Shown here piece after piece: positions 1 to 4,311 of a DNA stretch of 5,997 nucleotides. Position 1 is the stretch's first letter. Every line of letters starts with the position of its first letter. A program made the translations under genes and the position numbers. Source of the stretch: Candidatus Anoxychlamydiales bacterium (lineage in GTDB: Bacteria; Chlamydiota; Chlamydiia; Chlamydiales; SM23-39); NCBI GenBank assembly GCA_011064865.1, contig JAAKFX010000096.1:1-5997 (forward strand), read 5' to 3'. The notes below the pieces were generated by a model, which made no database searches, was not told the DNA's origin, and worked only from the letters and a program-made list of their open reading frames with translations.

Positions 1-436
1 AATTGAAAAAAGAATAGCAACAGGTAGAGAGGGGCTAACAAAAAAAGAGCTTTCCAAACTTACTAAAGAGCAACAAAAACTAGATAGAAACTTATCTGGT
101 ATTCGTACTATGAGAAAACCGCCAGGACTATTGATCGTTGTAGATCCATATCAAGAGCATATAGCTGTCGCTGAAGCTAGAAAATTAAATATTCCTATTA
201 TGGCACTTGTAGATACAAATTGTGATCCAGATCCTATCGATTATGTCATCGCTTGTAATGATGATGCTCTCAAAAGTGTTAAACTTATTTTGACAGCTTT
301 AACAGCCGCGATTATAGAAAAGAAAAAAGAGATGAATATATCAACAGCTAAAACAGAAAAACAACCTTTAAAATCCAATAAGGATGAAGAAGAAGGGATC
401 GATATTTCTGAAGAAGAAACTGATAAGGAGGTATAA
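1..436 (+). CDS. rpsB: 30S ribosomal protein uS2 (S2), C-terminal part
   Basis: Partial gene; the 5' end lies left of the window. The frame is open from base 2 and gives 144 residues before the TAA at 434-436. uS2 is a small-subunit protein on the back of the 30S head/body junction and helps recruit bS1. Visible family signatures are the stretch around LSGIRTMRKPP, then VVDPYQEHIAVAEA, the hallmark IMALVDTNCDPDPIDYVI and CNDDALKSVKLI, in the order found in other bacterial S2 proteins. After the conserved core (ending near IIEKKKE) there is an extra tail of about 35 residues rich in Lys, Glu and Asp; tails in this family vary in length. tsf follows after one base and its ribosome-binding site lies inside the last rpsB codons, the usual rpsB-tsf operon arrangement. 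Identification is secure; only the missing N-terminus is unknown. Confidence 0.97.
   Translation, partial: IEKRIATGREGLTKKELSKLTKEQQKLDRNLSGIRTMRKPPGLLIVVDPYQEHIAVAEARKLNIPIMALVDTNCDPDPIDYVIACNDDALKSVKLILTALTAAIIEKKKEMNISTAKTEKQPLKSNKDEEEGIDISEEETDKEV
425..431 (+). promoter_or_regulatory. Strong Shine-Dalgarno of tsf inside the end of rpsB
   Basis: AAGGAGG lies 6 bases before the ATG at 438 and overlaps the last codons of rpsB. It fixes the tsf start: the reading frame stays open upstream to an ATG at 384, but that start has no comparable site and would add 18 residues that EF-Ts proteins do not have. Confidence 0.85.
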
Positions 437-437
437 T

Positions 438-1292
438 ATGAGTGGAGTTAGTACCAAGTCGATAAAAAATCTTAGAGATCGCTCTGGTGTCGGTATGTCA
501 AAATGTAAAGATGCTTTGGTTGAAGCGGATGGTGATATTGAAAAAGCAGCTGAAATCCTTAGAAAAAAAGGTCTTGCCTCTGCTGTAAAAAAAGAGGGTA
601 GAGAGACAAAAGAGGGAACTATTGCAGCAGCTGAAACAGCTTCTCATATCGGACTAATAGAGATAAATACAGAGACTGATTTTGTAGCTAAAAATGAGAA
701 ATTTCAAAAATTTACATCTGAGCTAGCTTTACAAGTAGCTAAAACAAAACCAGCGTCTTTAGAGTCTTTTTTTAAAGAGAGTTATGAAATCGATCCATCT
801 TTAACTATTGATGAATATAGAAACCTGCTTATTCAATCTATCGGTGAGAATATTCAAATTGCAAGAATAGAAGTTATTCATAAAAAGGATAACAGCTCAT
901 ATGGTATCTATTCTCATATGGGTGGAAAAATAGTTACTATTGTTGAGCTTTTGGGATCTACTAATGAAGCTAAATTTGCTCGTGATCTTGCTATGCATGT
1001 CGCTGCTGAAGATCCAACATATTTGAAAACTGATGAGATTCCTGAGACTGTAATCAGAAAAGAAGAAGAGATAGCGCGCTCTCAAATCAAAGGAAAACCA
1101 GAAAATATAATAGATAAGATTTTAAAAGGTAAAATTAAAGCTTTTGCAGATGGGGTATGTTTTTTAAATCAAAAATATGTAAAAGATCCATCTTCTAGTG
1201 TAGAAAAAACAGTGCAAAATAAAGGCAAAGAGATCAATAGCAATTTAAAAGTTATTTGCTTTTGGAGATGGAAAATAGGTGAGAGCGTATAA
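438..1292 (+). CDS. tsf: Translation elongation factor Ts
   Basis: EF-Ts is the cytoplasmic nucleotide exchange factor that releases GDP from EF-Tu. The protein is 284 residues, close to the 283 of the E. coli protein. The N-terminal UBA-like module is at about residues 5-50 (IKNLRDRSGVGMSKCKDAL ... AAEILRKKG). The EF-Tu contact motif TDFVAKNEKF is at 80-89. The core subdomains contain YSHMGGKIVTIVEL (about 158-171) and AMHVAAEDP (185-193). The C-terminal module has KYVKDPS (246-252) and ends WKIGESV, matching the usual 'FxxGEG' ending. It starts one base after the rpsB stop, so the two are cotranscribed and probably translationally coupled. No key motif is missing. The next gene downstream is frr rather than pyrH. 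Confidence 0.97.
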   Translation: MSGVSTKSIKNLRDRSGVGMSKCKDALVEADGDIEKAAEILRKKGLASAVKKEGRETKEGTIAAAETASHIGLIEINTETDFVAKNEKFQKFTSELALQVAKTKPASLESFFKESYEIDPSLTIDEYRNLLIQSIGENIQIARIEVIHKKDNSSYGIYSHMGGKIVTIVELLGSTNEAKFARDLAMHVAAEDPTYLKTDEIPETVIRKEEEIARSQIKGKPENIIDKILKGKIKAFADGVCFLNQKYVKDPSSSVEKTVQNKGKEINSNLKVICFWRWKIGESV

Positions 1293-1322
1293 CCTTTTCT
1301 AGCTTAAATAAATTTATTTTTG

Positions 1323-1328
1323 TATAAT
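1323..1328 (+). promoter_or_regulatory. Candidate -10 box ahead of frr
   Basis: A perfect TATAAT, immediately preceded by TG, sits 37 bases before the frr start in the 73-base tsf-frr gap. No good -35 hexamer lies 16-18 bases upstream, and the gap is AT-rich enough for a chance match. An internal promoter giving extra frr transcription is possible; simple read-through from rpsB-tsf is equally likely. Confidence 0.35.
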
Positions 1329-1365
1329 TCTTTCTAAGTATTATTCACATTTAAGGAGTTTTGTT

Positions 1366-1917
1366 ATGAATACTCAAGATGAAGTAAAAAAAGAGATGTC
1401 TTCAACAATAGAGCATTTTAAAGAAGATCTGAAAAATGTTAGAACATCTAGAGCGAGCCCATCTATTTTAGACAATTTGCAAGTTGAAGTCTATGGAACC
1501 AACATGAAACTTCGAGACCTTGCAAATGTTACTGTTCCTGAATCTAGACAACTCTTAATCACTCCTTATGATGCTAACAATATTCATTCTATTGCAAAAG
1601 CAATAGAAGCTGCTAACTTGAATCTTCAACCAACTATTGATGGCAATGTTATTAGAATCTCAATTCCTCCTATGGATGAGCAAATAAGAATTGAGATGCA
1701 AAAAAAATGCAAAGAGAAAGCTGAAAATGCCAAGGTTAAGGTTAGAGAGATTAGAAGAAAATTTAACGACCAGGTAAGAAAACAAAAACAATCAGGAGAG
1801 ATTCCTGAAGATATCATGAAAAGAGAAGAGAAAATGATTCAAGAGATGACAGATAGATTCTGTAAAGATATCGATTGTTTGTGCAGCGCAAAAGAAAAGG
1901 AAGTTTTAGAAGTATAA
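1366..1917 (+). CDS. frr: Ribosome recycling factor
   Basis: RRF works with EF-G to split post-termination ribosomes. The product is 183 residues, against about 185 for the family. Domain I, the long three-helix bundle, is formed by the N-terminal helix (1-28) with RTSRASPSILD (26-36) and by the two C-terminal helices with the signature VREIRRKFNDQVRK (126-139; Arg130, Arg131 and Asn134 fall at conserved positions). Domain II is at about 31-103 (VEVYGTNMKLRDLANV, ITPYDANNI, RISIPPMDEQIR). The ATG has AAGGAG at 1353-1358, 7 bases upstream. Four cysteines (115, 166, 171, 173) lie in the C-terminal helical region, which is unusual for this generally Cys-poor protein. The gene follows tsf by 73 bases and precedes tRNA-Glu by 50 bases; no terminator is visible between frr and the tRNAs. 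Confidence 0.97.
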   Translation: MNTQDEVKKEMSSTIEHFKEDLKNVRTSRASPSILDNLQVEVYGTNMKLRDLANVTVPESRQLLITPYDANNIHSIAKAIEAANLNLQPTIDGNVIRISIPPMDEQIRIEMQKKCKEKAENAKVKVREIRRKFNDQVRKQKQSGEIPEDIMKREEKMIQEMTDRFCKDIDCLCSAKEKEVLEV

Positions 1918-1921
1918 ATAC

Positions 1922-1950
1922 TTGTAAAAATTGAAAACCTAGTTTAAACT
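1922..1950 (+). promoter_or_regulatory. Weak candidate promoter for the tRNA pair
   Basis: TTGTAA (1922-1927), 17 bases, then TAAACT (1945-1950) would start transcription a few bases before the mature 5' end of tRNA-Glu at 1968. An alternative -35, TTGAAA, is at 1931-1936. The 10-base palindrome AGTTTAAACT (1941-1950) overlaps the -10. Each hexamer matches consensus only moderately, and transcription through from frr is also possible. Confidence 0.3.
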
Positions 1951-1967
1951 ATTAAGTTAAATAGCTT

Positions 1968-2042
1968 GGCCCCATCGTCTAGCTCGGCCTAGGACACCAG
2001 GTTTTCATCCTGGTAACAGGGGTTCGAATCCCCTTGGGGTCA
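1968..2042 (+). tRNA. tRNA-Glu (anticodon UUC)
   Basis: A complete cloverleaf can be drawn. Acceptor strands GGCCCCA (1968-1974) and TGGGGTC (2035-2041) pair with one G-U. The anticodon stem CCAGG/CCTGG (1997-2001 and 2009-2013) encloses loop TTTTCAT with anticodon TTC at 2004-2006. The T stem AGGGG/CCCCT (2018-2022 and 2030-2034) encloses TTCGAAT. The discriminator is A2042 and CCA is not encoded, so it must be added by tRNA nucleotidyltransferase. Confidence 0.97.
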
Positions 2043-2052
2043 ATTTAAAAAT

Positions 2053-2067
2053 GAGTTTAAAAAACTC
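2053..2067 (+). other. Small hairpin between the two tRNAs
   Basis: GAGTTT (2053-2058) and AAACTC (2062-2067) form a perfect 6-bp stem with an AAA loop, in the 27-base spacer and two bases before the 5' end of tRNA-Lys. It has no following T run, so it is not a convincing terminator. It may mark a processing site for the tRNA precursor or be chance. Confidence 0.3.
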
Positions 2068-2069
2068 TT

Positions 2070-2142
2070 GAGGCATTAGCTCAGTTGGTAGAGCATCTCC
2101 CTTTTAAGGAGAGGGTCAATGGTTCGAGCCCATTATGCCTCA
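2070..2142 (+). tRNA. tRNA-Lys (anticodon UUU)
   Basis: A complete cloverleaf of 73 bases. Acceptor strands GAGGCAT (2070-2076) and ATGCCTC (2135-2141) pair perfectly. The D arm contains AGCTCAGTTGGTAGAGC. The anticodon stem TCTCC/GGAGA (2096-2100 and 2108-2112) encloses loop CTTTTAA with anticodon TTT at 2103-2105. The T stem AATGG/CCATT (2118-2122 and 2130-2134) encloses TTCGAGC. The discriminator is A2142 and CCA is not encoded. The 3' acceptor strand is part of a 17-bp tandem duplication running downstream. Confidence 0.97.
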
Positions 2143-2167
2143 TATTCTTTTATGCCTCATATTCTTT
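2133..2167 (+). repeat. 17-bp tandem duplication of the tRNA-Lys 3' end
   Basis: The unit TATGCCTCATATTCTTT occurs at 2134-2150 and again, exactly and with no gap, at 2151-2167; the 17-base period extends one base further left to 2133. The first copy contains the last base of the T stem, the whole 3' acceptor strand and the discriminator of tRNA-Lys. The second copy is outside the gene and cannot form a tRNA. Replication slippage explains it simply. A scar left by an element using the tRNA 3' end as attachment site is the alternative, but no integrase is present here. Confidence 0.9.
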
Positions 2168-2185
2168 ATAAAAAATTGCAAAATT

Positions 2186-2211
2186 ACAATTATTGACATA
2201 ATTGTTTTTTT
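2186..2211 (+). other. Inverted repeat plus T run: operator-like or terminator-like
   Basis: ACAATTAT (2186-2193) and ATAATTGT (2198-2205) form a perfect 8-bp inverted repeat around TGAC. A run of seven T follows at 2205-2211. The same bases include the TTGACA -35 hexamer (2193-2198). In RNA it would be a hairpin with a single G-C pair, so a weak intrinsic terminator for the tRNA transcript. In DNA it would be a symmetric protein site over the -35 box. The sequence alone does not decide between these. Confidence 0.45.
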
Positions 2212-2220
2212 CATTAAAAT
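2193..2220 (+). promoter_or_regulatory. Strong sigma70-type promoter of the split gene
   Basis: A perfect TTGACA (2193-2198), a 16-base spacer and TAAAAT (2215-2220; 5 of 6 to consensus) predict a start near 2227. That gives a leader of about 24 bases before the ATG at 2251, which has GAGG at 2242-2245. It is the best promoter match in the window and suggests that the downstream reading frame is, or recently was, expressed. Confidence 0.65.
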
Positions 2221-2250
2221 CTTGATCTGTTTTTAACTAATGAGGTTATT

Positions 2251-2738
2251 ATGGATACAGTTGATCAATGTTTACTTGTGCTTATGCCAGGATCTTTTAT
2301 AGAGGATTTTGCATTTAATCCAGAAAGCCAACCGCAAAATAGTTTTTTTAAAGAAATAATCCCTAGAATTGCTGCTATTGTATCTCAGTTCTTTTTATGT
2401 ATGAAAGTTTTTGGCAATTTTTTAGTAGTATTGTTTATTATGTAAATACCTCATTCAACAAGCCTTTAAAGTATAAATATCACTATGAAAGAGGATTGAA
2501 TGCTTTTAAAAATATAATATCCTCAACATTAGAAATTCCAGAAAAATTAATTTTTTCTTATAGAAGAGTTCCAAATTATTTAAAGACTGATTTTAGATAT
2601 AATTTGGAAGACCTTAAATTTGATATGTATTTAGATCTTAATGATTCTTTTGGAGTGAGAGCCACTTTTGAGAAGACTTCTGATCTAATTGAGCGCTTTG
2701 AGGCACGACAATTAAGCATTTTGAGGAGAAATGGATAA
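2251..2738 (+). pseudogene. Unrecognised gene split by a -1 frame change
   Basis: I do not recognise this protein. The first frame runs from the ATG at 2251 (GAGG at 2242-2245, strong promoter upstream) to TAA at 2443-2445, 64 codons. The second frame, one base back, is open from 2367 to TAA at 2736-2738. Both are open together at 2367-2442, where T TTT TTA (2418-2424) is a canonical slippery heptamer in the first frame. A -1 slip there joins them into a 162-residue protein; adding one T to the T6 run would do nearly the same. The joined product has an N-terminal segment of about 35 residues, a hydrophobic stretch at about residues 39-67 (possible single membrane segment) and a charged C-terminal part of about 95 residues with YRRVPNYLKTDFRYNLEDL and RATFEKTSDLIERFEARQL. 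The second frame alone has an ATG at 2397 but no ribosome-binding site. Pseudogene, assembly error or programmed frameshift all remain possible. Confidence 0.55.
2418..2424 (+). promoter_or_regulatory. Slippery heptamer U UUU UUA at the frame junction
   Basis: Read in the first frame (AAT TTT TTA), the bases TTTTTTA have the X XXY YYZ layout of -1 frameshift sites. Slippage moves reading exactly into the second open frame. No strong stem or pseudoknot follows: only GTATT (2428-2432) can pair with AATAC (2445-2449) across a 12-base loop. No Shine-Dalgarno-like stimulator is evident upstream. Function is therefore unproven. Confidence 0.3.
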
Positions 2739-2796
2739 ATCTACAAGTGTCTTAGCAAGCAATTTGATAGTATCAATAATAGGAATTATAGGATAA
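2731..2796 (+). CDS. Possible 21-residue hydrophobic peptide
   Basis: An ATG at 2731 overlaps the last eight bases of the split gene (ATGGATAA) in another frame and reads 21 codons to TAA at 2794-2796. GAGGAG at 2723-2728 could serve as ribosome-binding site, though only 2 bases separate it from the ATG. The peptide begins MDKSTS and ends in the hydrophobic run LIVSIIGIIG. An overlapping small cistron is possible, but so short a frame can easily arise by chance, and I see no family match. Confidence 0.22.
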   Translation: MDKSTSVLASNLIVSIIGIIG

Positions 2797-2815
2797 AAAC
2801 CTTCTTTAAAAGTTT
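2797..2815 (-). terminator. Weak candidate terminator after the cytidylyltransferase-SDR gene
   Basis: On the minus strand AAACTTTT, loop AAA and GAAGGTTT form an 8-bp stem that includes two G-U pairs, running into TTTTTA. It lies about 32 bases beyond the stop of the minus-strand gene, in the convergent gap. The stem is weak and its U tract is partly within the stem. No other terminator stands out between the two converging genes. Confidence 0.25.
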
Positions 2816-2847
2816 CTCTTTATTAAAAATATAGTTGATTATTTGTT

Positions 2848-4182
2848 TTATTTTTTAATCTCTATTACAGACCCTGTAATTGAATCATCTTTTAAGATAT
2901 TTATTATTTTTTCAGCAACTTCTGTGGGGGAGAGTAATAAATTTGGATTTTCATGAGGAAAAATATTTTTTCTCATTTGGGTATCTGTTCTTCCAGGAGC
3001 TATAGTATTGATTTTAAGTTTTGGATTCTCTTTTGCTAAACTTTGAGTAAAATTTACAACAGCTGCTTTTGTAGCAGAATAGATACCATAATCTTTTCTA
3101 CCCTCTTTGTAAGAGGTTGAAGATATATTAATAATATGACCATTTTCTTTTATTTTAGCAGCTTTGCAAGAGTAAACTAACCCAATGAGGTTAACTTTTA
3201 GCAATTTGTCTATCTCTGAAATAGTAAGTTTTTGAAAAGGTTTTATGAGTAGAAGACCAGCTGTATTTATAAGTCCATCTATTTGACCATATGTTTTAAA
3301 AATCTTTTCAAAAGTTTTTTCAATGCTTGAAAAATCCTCTAAATCAGTTCTAAATTCAGATGTTCTAGAAATTTCAAGAGTTTTGGCTTTTTCTTTTTTC
3401 AAAAATTTTACAATTTCTTTTCCAATACCACCTGATGCTCCAACAACTGCAAAGATTTTGTTTTTTAAACTTTTATTTGTTTTTAAAATACTAGGGGATT
3501 TTTTTTGATTTAAAATGTTTTGAGCTATAATTAGATCTGATGGAGTTGTGATTTTTATATTATTGATATCTCCATTAACCACATAGATATTCGTTTTTTC
3601 TAATACCAGTTGACAATCATCTGAAGCTGATTTTATCCCTTTTTTTAATGCATTTTCATGTGCATTTAAAATGAGCTTGTATTCAAAAGTTTGAGGGGTT
3701 TGTCCTCGCCTTAAAAATTCTCTATTAGGAATTTTAAAAATCATATTATCTTTGTTTACCTCTACTACAGTATCTGTTGATTTGATACAGGTATTTACCG
3801 CTTTATATTTTATTGCAGCATCTAAGTTGTCTATAATGATTTTTTTAGTAACAAAAGGCCTTACAGCATCATGAAACACCACATAGTTAGCATTATTAGA
3901 GGCTTTGAGAGCTAAATATGCAGATTCTTGCCTATATATCCCACCTCGAATTACTTTGATATTTTTGTATTTTGAAATATCTTCTTTAACGCTATCTATG
4001 AAATCTTTATTTGTAACTAAGATGATCTCATCAAAAATATTTAGTTCATAAAAAGTATCTAAAGTGTGAAGATATATTTTTTTGCCATTTAAAAGATGAA
4101 ATTGCTTAGGTATATCGCTATTGAAACGATTTCCTGTTCCTGATAGCAGTAATAGAGCTGATATTTTAAAATTGTTATACAT
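2848..4182 (-). CDS. Fused IspD-like cytidylyltransferase / short-chain dehydrogenase (probable CDP-ribitol synthase type)
   Basis: A 444-residue two-domain cytoplasmic enzyme. Residues about 5-225 form an IspD/TarI-family cytidylyltransferase: the CTP-binding loop SGTGNR (14-19) with PKQ (25-27), RQES (84-87), HDAVRPF (104-110), RGQTPQ (159-164), SDD (187-189) and NIKITTPSD (208-216). After a short linker, residues about 241-444 are a classical SDR: cofactor loop GASGGIG (248-254), NTAG (306-309), Asn331, the INISS serine region (351-355), Tyr368-x3-Lys372 and APG (395-397). Both domains keep their key residues. This order matches the Haemophilus Acs1/Bcs1 proteins, where the SDR reduces ribulose 5-phosphate to ribitol 5-phosphate and the transferase makes CDP-ribitol; that substrate is inferred here. 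MEP-pathway IspD is normally a single domain of about 230 residues, so that role is less likely but not excluded. The start at 4182 has only a weak ribosome-binding site (GCAGAG) but begins just before the first motif. Confidence 0.88.
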   Translation of the reverse strand: MYNNFKISALLLLSGTGNRFNSDIPKQFHLLNGKKIYLHTLDTFYELNIFDEIILVTNKDFIDSVKEDISKYKNIKVIRGGIYRQESAYLALKASNNANYVVFHDAVRPFVTKKIIIDNLDAAIKYKAVNTCIKSTDTVVEVNKDNMIFKIPNREFLRRGQTPQTFEYKLILNAHENALKKGIKSASDDCQLVLEKTNIYVVNGDINNIKITTPSDLIIAQNILNQKKSPSILKTNKSLKNKIFAVVGASGGIGKEIVKFLKKEKAKTLEISRTSEFRTDLEDFSSIEKTFEKIFKTYGQIDGLINTAGLLLIKPFQKLTISEIDKLLKVNLIGLVYSCKAAKIKENGHIINISSTSYKEGRKDYGIYSATKAAVVNFTQSLAKENPKLKINTIAPGRTDTQMRKNIFPHENPNLLLSPTEVAEKIINILKDDSITGSVIEIKK

Positions 4183-4252
4183 ACTCTGCTTTTTAGTTTC
4201 TTTTTATAAAAAATAATGAATTTTAAAATTTTTAAATAACATTTGGTTACAG

Positions 4253-4258
4253 ATTATA
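4253..4258 (-). promoter_or_regulatory. Candidate -10 box for the cytidylyltransferase-SDR gene
   Basis: On the minus strand a perfect TATAAT lies about 70 bases before the ATG at 4182, in the 129-base gap after rtcA. No clear -35 lies at 16-18 bases; TTCAAG is 20 bases upstream (4279-4284). The gap also holds a 5-bp hairpin AAGAT/ATCTT (4267-4281) and the AT palindrome AATTTTAAAATT (4219-4230), and nothing else I can name. A promoter here would separate this gene from the copA-rtcA unit. Confidence 0.38.
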
Positions 4259-4311
4259 CCTTATGAAAGATTTTTTATCTTGAAAAATATAAGAATACAA
4301 TTACAAAGATT

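Noticed and set aside
384..437. Upstream in-frame start for tsf at 384
   Set aside because: It would add 18 residues inside rpsB without a ribosome-binding site; the ATG at 438 has AAGGAGG 6 bases away and gives the normal EF-Ts N-terminus.
897..1085. Minus-strand reading frame of 62 codons inside tsf
   Set aside because: Lies wholly antisense to conserved EF-Ts coding sequence and resembles no family; a shadow frame.
1306..1319. 14-base palindrome AAATAAATTTATTT before frr
   Set aside because: No loop, all A/T, and no T run or G-C pairs; likely chance in an AT-rich gap rather than a terminator.
1626..1817. Minus-strand reading frame of 63 codons inside frr
   Set aside because: Antisense to conserved RRF sequence; its Leu/Ser/Phe-rich content is what the reverse of Lys/Glu-rich helices gives.
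2397..2738. Second frame of the split gene as an independent gene starting at ATG 2397
   Set aside because: No Shine-Dalgarno precedes 2397, the start lies inside the first frame, and promoter and ribosome-binding site are at the 2251 start; one split gene is the simpler reading.
3323..3508. Plus-strand frame of 61 codons
   Set aside because: Antisense to the SDR cofactor-binding region of the fusion gene.
4267..4281. Hairpin AAGAT-TTTTT-ATCTT downstream of rtcA as terminator
   Set aside because: Only 5 bp with one G-C pair, and no U tract follows it on the minus strand.
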